Assembly (NCBI RefSeq): GCF_026914185.1
Contig: NC_070571.1
Coordinates: forward strand, 744,001 to 808,000
Reading direction: 5' to 3'
Length of the DNA: 64,000 nucleotides
Source: Puccinia triticina
Taxonomy: Eukaryota > Basidiomycota > Pucciniomycetes > Pucciniales > Pucciniaceae
Made by a program: the position numbers and the translations under genes
The notes under the pieces: generated by a model
What the model saw: the letters and a program-made list of their open reading frames with translations, nothing else
Databases searched by the model: none
What the model was told of the DNA's origin: nothing
Shown here: piece after piece, positions 1-9,200 of the stretch
Layout of the letters: every line of letters begins with the position of its first letter
How positions within the stretch are numbered: position 1 is the first letter of the stretch

Positions 1-907
1 ATTTTGGTCGGTTCGGGTCTTGCTGTTCTCGTTTGTAGGTGTTTCCAGCTATTTTGAGCTTGTTGAAGTTGTTACTAAGTTTTCCTCCCGAAGTGTATTC
101 AAATTTGCTGTTCTCGTCTTCGTATTGCTTTAGTGCGGCGATAACTCCGCGATTGGTGATTGGTTTGACTGTTTGAAGGATATTTCTGACTTCGGGCATG
201 TGAGTTTCATGCAATGAGTGAAGTAATCGTCTCCCGAGGTAGGAATCGTCGTGTTGTCCGCCTCGGTTTAGGAACTCGTTCTTTAGAGCTATGAAGTTGT
301 CAATGTGAGTTGATATGGAGGTTTTATAGTCTTGTTTGTAGCTCTCAATTTTTGCTTGAATCAAATAGAGATTGGCTTTGTTATCAGCTTGATGAAAATC
401 CTTGACTAGCGTCCATAGGTGTGCCGGTGTAGGAGCCATTTCAGGGATCATTTTTCCAGGTGTAGGTTGTGCTTCGGGGTCTTCTTCTAATTCTTCTGGG
501 GTTGGATCGATCATTTCTTGAACCATTGGGATGTGGACGTCGAGAAGAGATGATCTGAATCGGTTCGCATTACTTTCGTCCATTCTTGAAAATAGAAATT
601 CGAGTAGGCATTTACGGTTGATCTCGTTGATTTCTGGTCCTACAGTGTAGTCTTCAAAATATTTGTCTTTCAAGTATGCGTCGAAAAAGATGATGTTTAG
701 TGCTCCAACAATTTGCTTCGACCATGAATTGTAGTTGTTATCGTTCAAGTCTTTGATGCCTTTGATTTTATTAAGGGTTGATGACATCACGAAAGCGTGG
801 GCCTGATTGGTCCCAAGGACGAGTCCTCCTCTGTTTGTCGCATTCTTTGCAGCTTGTTTTTGAAGGTTTTCCATTCGCACTTGTTCGGCTTTTGATCTGT
901 CGGCCAT
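1..907 (-). CDS. Ty1/copia gag, 5' part, runs off left edge
   Basis: A single open frame runs from an ATG at 905-907 leftward to the window edge, about 302 codons with no stop. It reads as a copia-type gag: near residues 50-60 it has DLNDNNYNSWSKQIVGAL, the usual start of the gag-polypeptide of LTR copia (UBN2-like) domain, then a helical region with LWTLVKDFHQADNKANLYLI and LGRRLLHSLHETHMPEVRNI. The zinc knuckle, protease and the rest lie outside the window. The ATG was chosen because it lies three bases beyond the primer-binding site that abuts the LTR end. The frame shows no decay, so the element may be young. The family call is secure to copia level; the clade is not determined. Confidence 0.85.
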   Translation of the reverse strand, partial: MADRSKAEQVRMENLQKQAAKNATNRGGLVLGTNQAHAFVMSSTLNKIKGIKDLNDNNYNSWSKQIVGALNIIFFDAYLKDKYFEDYTVGPEINEINRKCLLEFLFSRMDESNANRFRSSLLDVHIPMVQEMIDPTPEELEEDPEAQPTPGKMIPEMAPTPAHLWTLVKDFHQADNKANLYLIQAKIESYKQDYKTSISTHIDNFIALKNEFLNRGGQHDDSYLGRRLLHSLHETHMPEVRNILQTVKPITNRGVIAALKQYEDENSKFEYTSGGKLSNNFNKLKIAGNTYKREQQDPNRPK

Positions 908-910
908 TGT

Positions 911-925
911 GGACTCTCGCTACCA
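911..925 (-). promoter_or_regulatory. Primer-binding site of the copia element
   Basis: On the minus strand the LTR ends in ACA and is followed directly by TGGTAGCGAGAGTCC, the complement of a tRNA 3' end finishing in CTACCA. Copia elements often use the initiator tRNA-Met or part of it, and CTACCA fits that, but the exact tRNA cannot be confirmed here. The site sits between the LTR edge at 926 and the gag ATG. Confidence 0.75.
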
Positions 926-956
926 TGTAATAATTGGATAATGCGAAGGGAGACAC

Positions 957-1222
957 CTTATGACGAGAAAATAGAATCCGGAAACTCTGAGTGACAAGCT
1001 CAACGACGACGACAACGACAGCACAAACACACCTGATGACGAGAAAATAGAATCCGGAAACTCTGAGTGACAAGCTCAACGACGACGACAACGACAGCAC
1101 AAACACACCTGCGATAGCGCAGTGTTTTTGTGTTTGATAATTTTGATTTTGAGTTGATTTGGAAGGACGCGCACAAGACAATGATTAGTCTTTTCTTCAC
1201 GTTTCAATAGATATAAGCGCGT
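957..1222 (-). repeat. Intron-less (spliced) copy of LTR leader exons
   Basis: This stretch repeats leader exons 1, 2 and 3 of 1702-1287 without introns 1 and 2. The joins read GACTA/ATCATTG and GCGCAG/GTGTG, exactly what splicing of the upstream copy would give. Exon 3 (76 nt) occurs twice in tandem. Its left neighbour is the 31-nt last exon that ends the LTR; its right neighbour is 64 nt that begin like a third intron (1286-1223) without reaching a clear acceptor. The copy begins at ACGCGC, within the end of the hairpin arm at 1701-1717. Confidence 0.9.
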
Positions 1223-1663
1223 TAATTTCATTTGATAGAGATGAATAAAAAAATAGATATTATGATGTAAAGAAATATAATCGAACCTTATGACGAGAAA
1301 ATAGAATCCGGAAACTCTGAGTGACAAGCTCAACGACGACGACAACGACAGCACAAACACACCTGATAGAAGAAGATAAAAATAGGAAGAACATGATAAG
1401 TTGAATAAACAATGACAGTTTTATGATCAGATAACAAAAAGAATTTTATGATTTCATACCTGCGATAGCGCAGTGTTTTCGTGTTTGATAATTTTGATTT
1501 TGAGTTGATTTGGAAGGACGCGCACAAGACAATGATCTATGTAGAAAAATACGGATAAGAAGGAAAGAAGGAAAAAAATACGGAAAAGGGAAAATGATAT
1601 GGTTCAGTTTGTAGATCGATTGATTTGCTCGCTTTTTGTTGATGAGGATTGAAAGAGTTACTT

Positions 1664-1717
1664 ACTAGTCTTTTCTTCACGTTTCAATAGATATAAGCGC
1701 GTGAAGAAAAGACTAGT
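1664..1717. promoter_or_regulatory. 17-bp perfect inverted repeat spanning exon 1 and its 5' splice site
   Basis: GTGAAGAAAAGACTAGT at 1701-1717 is the exact reverse complement of 1664-1680, with 20 bases between. In the transcribed sense the upstream arm lies just before leader exon 1, and the downstream arm covers the end of exon 1 and the first GT of intron 1. The upstream arm is missing in the spliced copy at 1186-1222. The same design, with a different sequence, occurs at 26890-26944. Confidence 0.85.
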
Positions 1718-1990
1718 ACGGGGTTCGGGCGGTTGTTTTGTTTGGATGGGGATTTTCGGTTAGGTTAGGGTTATCTTCAGTATAATCGGGTTGAAGTGAG
1801 AATTGGATTTTCAGCTGCGTATTCATAATCAAGACGCGGGTGACGATATTCAATATTCTAACAGCATCCAGTCATCGACCGATCCGGCAGTAGCCTTGAA
1901 CTCATACCGGCATCGGGAACAGAGAACCGTGAACGGGATCAATCTTCGATCGTCGAGCCTCTGATACTGTTTCCTCTCTCTGCTGGGGAC

Positions 1991-2629
1991 GTGAAAGGCA
2001 ACCGGAAACGAGATGAATGCTATGCTCCGGCTAGTCTAGGACCATTCATCACCCTCGGCGGACACCGTGCAGACGAATACCGTCAATTAGATCCTTCCGC
2101 TAACAATATAGTTTGGCAGTCAGCCCACGAAGAGCTTCGGTCACCGTTTCCCCTCGCTCCTGGGGGAACAAGAGCCAACCGCGAACGAGATTGGAACACC
2201 ATTGCTGCGGAAGATCATGTTCCAAAGAGTCCAGGACCAATCAACACTGGCGCACACCACATCGCCCCTGGGGAAGGAGCAAACAGCCGGAAACGAGTTC
2301 GGGAGATTCTTTCTGAGGAAGACCACCCTCTAAGCCTTCCAAGACTAAGTGACTCGAATGATGATGGATATCATCAAGATCTTTCCGCCGAAGATAGAGA
2401 ACAGCCAGCCCCAGATTTTCCAAGCCCCAGCCTTCCGAACTTGACAACTCGACTTGACAAGGACGGGCTGAATTCACCAAACCACGAAGAGACTGCAGGC
2501 CCAGTGTCTCGAAATGATCTACAAAAAGCTGGGCCTACGGATTTGATGGCCAAAAGGCCGCTTCTCAGTGATTCTGAAAAGACAGTCGTAGTGAGTCAAT
2601 TGATCTTGAGAACTGTGGGCATGTTTTGA
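1991..2629 (+). CDS. Unrecognised ORF, 212 aa, possible upstream exon
   Basis: An open frame rich in Pro, Ser, Asp and Glu with no recognised domain. GTGAGTCAATTG at about 2591 looks like a 5' splice site (exon end ...DSEKTVV), so the last codons may be intronic and the exon could join the frame at 2677-3108 on the same strand. The first half keeps repeating LGG/APGG-like segments that may come from internal duplication (2035-2300). It could be a real rust-specific gene or a decayed copy. Confidence 0.35.
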   Translation: MKGNRKRDECYAPASLGPFITLGGHRADEYRQLDPSANNIVWQSAHEELRSPFPLAPGGTRANRERDWNTIAAEDHVPKSPGPINTGAHHIAPGEGANSRKRVREILSEEDHPLSLPRLSDSNDDGYHQDLSAEDREQPAPDFPSPSLPNLTTRLDKDGLNSPNHEETAGPVSRNDLQKAGPTDLMAKRPLLSDSEKTVVVSQLILRTVGMF

Positions 2630-2676
2630 CCCACCTCCTCTGCGACGAAATCTAGAAGTTTTGGAAAGACCTGTGA

Positions 2677-3108
2677 ACGCAAACTCTTGAGTGGAAGCCA
2701 CCGAGGATTAGCGACGAAGCTAAGCTTGCTGCACATTTCATGGCTATTCACTTCGACAGAGCACTCGCGAACACTCCCAGTCGCTTTCAGTTGGCAAAAT
2801 TACACCGAGTTCATCATATCTTAATCCCGTTCGCTTACAGATTACTGATGAAACCACTGAATGTCGAGATCTGGGCCAGGATCCTTGTGGTATGGCGCAA
2901 TCTGTGGTATGAGGAAAAGAAGATTGTAAGTGCAACTGCAACAAGGAAGCGGTCAGCCGATGAAGTCTTGAAGAAGTTTCTGTGGATCTCGAATTTCATC
3001 TGTGAATCGACACGACCTGAATTATTTAGAGGCGCGTCTCATCTAATGATAATCAAGGATCAGGAAAAAGAAGTACAAAAAACATTGACTGGTCCTTGTC
3101 ATCCATGA
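2677..3108 (+). CDS. Unrecognised ORF, about 143 aa, likely terminal exon
   Basis: The frame is open from just after a TGA at 2674 to the stop at 3106-3108; the first ATG is at 2740. The sequence before that ATG (TQTLEWKPPRISDEAKLAAH) reads as protein in the same frame, so translation probably enters from an upstream exon; acceptor-like AGs lie around 2659 and 2690. The protein is helical, with a Trp/Leu-rich centre (VEIWARILVVWRNLWYEEKK) and no motif I can assign. It may belong with 1991-2629. Confidence 0.4.
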   Translation, partial: TQTLEWKPPRISDEAKLAAHFMAIHFDRALANTPSRFQLAKLHRVHHILIPFAYRLLMKPLNVEIWARILVVWRNLWYEEKKIVSATATRKRSADEVLKKFLWISNFICESTRPELFRGASHLMIIKDQEKEVQKTLTGPCHP

Positions 3109-4562
3109 ATCCCAGGCCTTGACGGTAACTTGACGACCCTTTTTTTGTTAATATTACTGATTTAGTTTTTTATAAAAATTCTGGGCATCCTCATGTGATT
3201 TGTTTTTCTAAAACACATATATGGCCATGGTTTTCATGATCATCCAAGATGTCTGTTGTGAACTGTCCAGAACGCTCTCCTTGTGGCCAGGGTTTTCCCT
3301 TTTTTCTGCTGTTTTGAAGGAATGTGAAGTTCAAAGACTCAACTTGGGAGTGTGTACACCATGGGTGGTCGCAGATGTCCATTGGACATCCTTCTGGACA
3401 TGCCCGCGGATGTCCAGCTCTTCCGCTGCAGGAAGCGTCCGGCGGATGGCATATGGGATGCTCTATTCTGGATGTTTCTCCAGAATACATCCGCCGGATA
3501 GCATTGGATATCAGCTACCCTCCCCGGATTGCTATAGGAGGCCCGGCCCGGCCCTCAACTGTGGGCCACTGCAGGGCCACTCACTGCAGCGCAGCCGGTG
3601 GGGCTAGGCTCGATGCAAGGCAGGGGTGTCACTGAGCAGTCAGCAGGGGACCAGGGGCTGGGGAGGGGATGTGACATGGGGTGATGGCAAGTTCATCTGC
3701 CGCTGCTGCGCTCAGCTTCTCCCCGAGCTTAACCAAGCCTCTCTGGAGGAGAGCCCCGCAGGGTCTCTGTCTCACAGAGAGGCTTGCCCCCAAGCCACCG
3801 ATTTTGGCGTGAGAGCTGACGAGCCTGGGGCCCAACCAACCCCCATTTTTCCTTTGATCCATATATCTCACACCCATTTTTTGCTCAATAGGGACATGAG
3901 TGGTGCGGCCTTGTAGGCTAGCTTCTTGCGCAGGCAGCCATTCACTAATCAGCTTTTTATCCCCCCAGCTGGCCGCTGGAAACCTTTGCAAATTCACTGC
4001 TCAGCTTGCTCCAACAAATCAAGGTTTTTTTCCAACTCCTGTACATCAAGCATACCAATATAAATATTATGCATTGATCATGAATTGAGAAGTGAACTTG
4101 TTCAAACATATGCATTTTCATGTAATTACAAGCAGAAAATACTGCTTCCATGCGCTTACCATAGATGCATAAGTGTACAATCATTCCCAGAATCTTGGAA
4201 GCTTGATTTTACAAGCTTTGTAACTTCAAGACCGTTCATAATAAAAATATGTGGCCTATGTAGGTTTGAAGGCCAGATGCAGGGCTTTAATCTGGCACCA
4301 GAGCGGCCTGATTGGCCCGCAGGACGTAATTTTAGTGTGGTGTCAAAGTATGACACCAGCCAAATGGGTTGAGGCGGTCTTCAGCGCTCACGCCAAATTT
4401 CCCCGCTTACTCCCAATTCCCTCCTTTGGAGGCTCATGCTTTGCGTGAGGGGCGCCAGCCTGCCAACTCAGAAGGGAGGACTGATCAAGTTTGGCTTCTC
4501 CCCGCCTCCCCTCCAACTAGGGGACCGTAGTACCCCCAATAAATTTTTTTATACTACATAGC
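3109..4562. other. Intergenic stretch without a supported gene
   Basis: No convincing coding frame. Around 3370-3510 there are several short imperfect inverted repeats, such as GATGTCC...GGACATC and GGCGGATG...CATCCGCC, suggesting an old fold-back insertion without clear ends. 3530-3800 is locally GC-rich. Confidence 0.4.
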
Positions 4563-4565
4563 TTA

Positions 4566-4944
4566 GAGCATCTCCACCGCAGGTGCTAAAACGGGTTGCT
4601 AAACCAGATATAGCACCCCAAACCCGCTTTAGCAACGCCACCGCAGGTGCCAAACACACATCAAATCTGCCAACTCGCCTCTCGGGAGCTATCCTGTTCA
4701 CAAATTTGGAAACAGGATAGCACCCCAACCTCGCGCCACCCTTGTGAGTATCACGCATCTCTCATGTGATACTCCCACCTTATCCCCCAACAGCAACACA
4801 AAACCACACATTTCACAACCGCAAGCTGCCAATCATGGCAACTAGCGGTGCAAAGCTGCCTTGCTGCAGGTTGCTAAAACTGCGCCCCAGTCGCCAAACT
4901 CAAAGATTTGGCAACACAGTTTAGCACCCGCGGTGGAGATGCTC
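4566..4944. mobile_element. PIF/Harbinger-type MITE, 379 bp
   Basis: The ends form long terminal inverted repeats beginning GAGCATCTCCACCGC on both sides, extending through GGTGCTAAA. The element is flanked by TTA at 4563-4565 and 4945-4947, the 3-bp target duplication typical of PIF/Harbinger. It has no coding capacity. Internal CCACCGCAGGTGC motifs repeat near the left end. The first bases, GAGCATC, match the full Harbinger transposon at 58723-62136. Confidence 0.9.
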
Positions 4945-4947
4945 TTA

Positions 4948-5164
4948 ACAGAAGTCCCCTCCGAGGAGGCGCAACCGGTGGCCAAACATCATGAAATACA
5001 AATAGACTTAAAAAGTCCAAGAAGCATGCATACATACAGCTGATATGTAAAAGCTTGCTGTTTTCCACGTGTGTTCATTTTTTTTTTTTTGAACCATTTT
5101 TTTTTTTCACCCCCAAATATTTTTTCCCCCCCAGCAGGCTTTAGTCAAGGAGCATGGGATATTG
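4948..5164. other. AT-rich gap before the mariner-like gene
   Basis: Homopolymer T tracts near 5078-5110 and nothing codable. This may be the 5' flank or terminal part of the mariner-like element whose gene starts at about 5165. I could not identify a terminal inverted repeat. Confidence 0.3.
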
Positions 5165-5388
5165 GTCTGCCTAAAAACTATTTCTAAAACCCTTCACAAG
5201 CAACTAAAGATGTCAAAAAAGACCATTAGAACTGTAAACTCGCGCCAGGACCCCAAAGCCAGGCCTTTTTATATCTCGCGGATCAGTTGTGTGCCAACCT
5301 CGTATCTGGTATTTACGGCACATAATTTCAATCTGCTGTACTAATCGGCACCTTTTCTAATTTGAGGTCTTTCTTTCTTAGATGAATC
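5165..5388 (+). pseudogene. Tc1/mariner-like transposase, N-terminal part
   Basis: The translation from 5165 reads LKTISKTLHKQLKMSKKTIR, the second helix-turn-helix typical of Tc1/mariner (DDE_3) transposases. It is followed after a stop or short intron by LSFLDESG at 5369-5393, the first catalytic Asp of the DDE triad. The gene is cut at that point by the gypsy element at 5394 and continues at 19223. A stop at 5341-5343 and a TGA at 5363 may be removed by splicing (TTTGAG acceptor) or may be decay. The N-terminal DNA-binding region upstream is not recognisable. Confidence 0.75.
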
Positions 5389-5393
5389 GGGGG

Positions 5394-6244
5394 TGTCAGC
5401 TCCCGTCTCTTCTGTGACGAGGGGCTGATGGGTTTTGGATTACGTGCTGTAGCGGCTTGGGCAGCGGCCAGCGAAAACAGGGCCGCACTATAGCTATTAC
5501 AGCCAGTGGGAATAAACCACACCTTGACGCTGAATAGCGGAGGGGCTAGCTCCCTTACAAAAGTAAGGGGACGCGGCGATGACTCAAGCCAGGCGCCGTA
5601 GCTTCAAACAAAAGAGAGGTTATTTTCTAGGTTACAGGTGTGATAACAATCACCTGTACCTAGAAATTACACGAGTTGAGGTCGAAGGAGCTGTAAAGGA
5701 AAAGATAGGGTTAGTTGATTATTGAAAAACCCACTCACTATTGTTTTATAGTAAGGTTGGCGGGTTTGTATGTGTAATAATCTTGGGGGGAAATCTCTCC
5801 AGGGGAAAGATCCCCCCTTTTATATTACAGGATCAGCTCCCTCCTTCGAGTCAAGGTCCTGAGGGATCCTTAACTCCAAGGAGGAGTGAACACGGAATTC
5901 AGAAGGGGATTTACATAAATATGTATGTAATCACCCTATTTGTAAATATATTAAGCTTAATCAGGATAAATACACAGAGAGATAAGATTATCTCTCTCTG
6001 TATAAACAGATATGTAATCAATGTGAAATAAGATTAATTACATACTCAAAAGAGTGTGAAATAGGTACTAAATACATAATAATAGTACATTGAAATAAAA
6101 GGTACATAATTCATGTAATGACAGGGAATTGAACTCTTGACTTTATGTACATGAGTCAATCATTAAAGAAGTCTTTAACCATTAGGCTATAAAACACATA
6201 CTCTGCATTGTAGACACATGGACTTAGTGTCTCAGTGTCTGACA
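5394..6244 (-). repeat. 3' LTR of gypsy element
   Basis: On the minus strand it starts TGTCAGACACTGAGAC and ends GGAGCTGACA. It differs from the 18373-19222 copy at only a handful of sites. It contains a tRNA-like stretch at 6118-6191 and a TATA-like run in the 5800s. A diverged, truncated relative lies at 45948-46541. Confidence 0.95.
6118..6191 (-). promoter_or_regulatory. tRNA-like sequence (A-box and B-box) inside gypsy LTR
   Basis: Read on the minus strand, TAGCCTAATGGTTAAAG resembles a pol III A-box and GAGTTCAATTCCCTG a B-box, about 40 bases apart, as in a tRNA gene. The body does not fold as a functional tRNA that I can assign. The same stretch is at 19099-19171 in the other LTR and, with an insertion, near 46090-46170. 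It may be a tRNA-derived remnant or an internal pol III promoter. Confidence 0.6.
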
Positions 6245-6260
6245 TTCGCCCCCACCAAAA
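6245..6260 (-). promoter_or_regulatory. Polypurine tract of gypsy element
   Basis: The minus strand reads TTTTGGTGGGGGCGAA directly before the 3' LTR start TGTCAG. This is the expected plus-strand primer position and confirms leftward orientation. Confidence 0.8.
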
Positions 6261-6269
6261 AATTACTCT

Positions 6270-9200
6270 TTAAGAGGAATTTTTAGATCTTTTGGAAGCT
6301 CTGAACTGCCTAAGCAAGACTTGGCTGTTGTTAATATTTTCAGGTTCTAGCCATAGATCTTCATCTGGCTGGCTATTTTTGAACCTTACTAAAAACAACT
6401 TGCAATCCTTTCCTTGCTTCCTTACAGTCTTCTCTTTTAAAATTTTGAGGGGCAATTTTGAACCTTGGTCCACTTCGATTGGTGGAACAATTGGTACTGT
6501 AGAAGTTCTTACAGAGTTCTCATCAGGGTCAATGTACTTTTTACATAAGCTAATTGGAAAAGTAGGGTGTCTCTGATTAAATTCTTCAGACAAGATAACT
6601 TCTACAGCATTTCTTCCATGAAAGCTTTTAATAACAAAAGGGCCAATAAAAGCATCTTTCAACTTCCTTGGTCCCCCCAGGTTGTTAAAGTTTACAGTTG
6701 AGATAAGAACCCTGTCTCCTATTTCCAGGTTATGGTCTCTATGGGTTTTATCCCAGCGCTCTTTGTTGTACTCAGTTGCTTCTTTAACACATGTAGCTGC
6801 TTGTTCTCCTGCTTGAAACATCATTTTTTGGAAACATTCAGAGCTAGGGTGTAAAGCAATGGTTTTAGAGAGCAAGAAATCCTTAGGCATATTTGGGATC
6901 CAACCTCTTTCGAGTTCAAAAGGAGAGATTCCTGTTGTGGAATGTTTGCTTGAATTATAAGCAAATTCTAGAGCAGGCAAAAGGGATACCCAGTCATGTG
7001 TGTATCCATCACTGGTCTTGAAGTCTACTCCATAGGCACAATATCTCCTGATCATATCCTCTAAAGTTTGGATCATTCTTTCAGCCAAACCATCTGTTTG
7101 AGGGTGGTAAGCAGTTGAAAATGCCAATTTGGTTCCAAGGATTTCAAATAAATTTTGCCAGAAATCTGACGTAAATTTTGGATCTCTGTCACTAATAATT
7201 ACTCTAGGGCAACCAACATCACTAACAATGTTGTTCCAGAAAACCAAAGCTATGTCCATAGCACTACTGTCCTTATAACATGGTAAGAATCTGGCTCTTT
7301 TGGAGAATCTGTCACAAACTACCAATACAGCATTATAGCTTTTGGATCCTGCAGGGGGAAGTGCTGTAACAAAGTCCATGTTAATGACTTCCCACCTTCC
7401 TTTAGGTTCTTCAACAGTTTGTAAAAGACCAAGTTTCTTACCTGTAGACCTATTTGCTTTCTGGCATCTGTCACAGGAGTCACAGTACTGAGATACTTGG
7501 TTTCGCCATTCAGGCCACCAAGCTAAATCTTGTACTCTGTTGATGGTTCTTTCCTTGGAAAAGTGCCCAGCAGTAATGCTGTCATGACATTCATTCAAAA
7601 TAATACTCTTGTGATCATCTGATATGAGTACTACTGAAGAATTGTGTTCTCTTCTGTGGTACAATAAACCATCTAAGAGTACAAATCTTTCTTCTAAAAA
7701 ATGCTTCTTCCAAAGTCCCTCAAGTTTCTCCACAAGACCTTGATCTGAATGTTTGGATCTAACCAACTGCAGAAGAATAACTGTGTTTTTGTTGGACTCA
7801 TAGCTTTTCTCAATTAAATCCCAGAAGGAGCTTGCCAAACCTGATACAGAGACTGCCATTATTGGTTGAGTGTCATCAATAATCTCTTCTTCAAAAGCAG
7901 GATTATTTTCATCATTGGGTAGAGCCCAATTAGCAAGACACTCAGACATTCTCATGGGAAAAGGCAGGATAGATGTAACTGGAACAGCTGTTTCTTCATC
8001 TTCTGCATCATAAGCTGGATTATCTGAATTATTTGGAAGAGCCCATCTAGAGAGTCCATCAGCATTTTTATGGACAATACCATCTCTGTGAATTATAGTC
8101 ATAGACCCACGCCATTCTTGGATGGAAATTTGCCATCTCAGCATGTGTCTATTTGGTGTTTTCATATTGACCAAAGATCTTAGTGCAATACAATCTGTGA
8201 TAACATCAAATTCACAACCATCCAAATAATAGTAAAGCTTATCAAGGGCCCAGACTAGACAAAGACACTCTAGTTGAGAAGCTCCATATTTTTTCTCTGA
8301 GTCTTTGAGTTGTCTGGATATAAAGCAAATAGCTCCCTCAATAGGTTTATCATCAATTATTTGGATTTGATGCAATGCTGCTCCTATTCCTTCCATGCAC
8401 GCGTCGACGTACAATATGAAGCGTAACTTAGGATCTGGATGGAAGAGCAAAGGAGCATTTGTTAAAGCAAATTTAATTGCTTCATAAGCGGCTACGCGTT
8501 CTGCCGTCATTTCGAAAACTACACTAGGGCTGCACAGTTTATAAAGGCTGGAAGCCATAGCGCCAAAGTTCTTAATGTGTAACCTGTAATATCCTGCAAA
8601 ACCTAAAAACATTTGCATTTCTTTTAAGTTCTGTGGTATAGGTTTTAAAAGAACTGCAGCCACTCTGTGCTTGTCAATTCCTAAAGAAAGTCCACTAACA
8701 ATGTGTCCTAAAGCTTTTAACTCAGAAAAACCAAATTGACACTTCGAGAGTGAAATTTTCATATTCATTTTTGTGACTTTATTTAGGACTATTTTCAATC
8801 TGCACAAATGATCATCCCAATTATCTGAGAAGACAATAATATCATCTATGTAGATAATGAGCCAAAGCTGATTTAATTCATTGGCAAACTCACTATCCAT
8901 CATTCTCTGAAAATGTGATGGTGCATTCTTAATACCAAAAGGCATGCACAAATATTCAAATACTCCTCAATGGCAGAATATTCTCAAAAATTGTCTGCTG
9001 TCTGGGTGAATAACATTTTGGTGAAATCCTTTAAGTACATCCATGCAAGTGATGTATTTAGAGTTGTGAAGTTTACTCAAGGATTCCATAATTTTAGGCA
9101 TAGGATACCTGTCAGGATTAGTATAGGTGTTAAGTGCCCTAAAGTCTCCTACTAGTCTTGACTTGTTGTTATGCCAGGCTATAATAACTGGTGTAGTTAT

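Larger units (their letters stand above)
926..1863 (-). repeat. 5' LTR of copia element (938 bp) with intron-bearing and spliced leader units
   Basis: The LTR starts TGTTAGAATATTG (minus strand, from 1863) and ends TTATTACA at 926, next to the PBS. U3 is about 1863-1703. The rest is built of leader exons. The upstream unit is exon 1 (1702-1666), intron 1 (1665-1537, GTAAGT to CATAG), exon 2 (1536-1460), intron 2 (1459-1363, GTATGA to ATCAG), exon 3 (1362-1287), and then GTTCGATT, the start of a third intron. The downstream unit is exon 1' (1222-1186), exon 2' (1185-1109), exon 3' (1108-1033), exon 3'' (1032-957) and exon 4 (956-926). The copies match the exons exactly in length and lack the introns. 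A diverged LTR with the same plan lies at 26710-27634. Confidence 0.9.

Noticed and set aside
771..1527. Several overlapping minus-strand ORFs of 65-136 aa with VCLCCRCRRR-like repeats
   Set aside because: They are frames through the repeated leader exons and introns of the copia LTR; repetition of the exons produces the repeated peptides.
5741..6031. 96-aa ORF duplicated at 18720-19010
   Set aside because: Frame through LTR sequence; both copies are parts of the gypsy LTRs.
6118..6191. Genuine tRNA gene in the gypsy LTR
   Set aside because: A- and B-box-like motifs are present, but arms and anticodon loop do not form a normal tRNA; called tRNA-like only.
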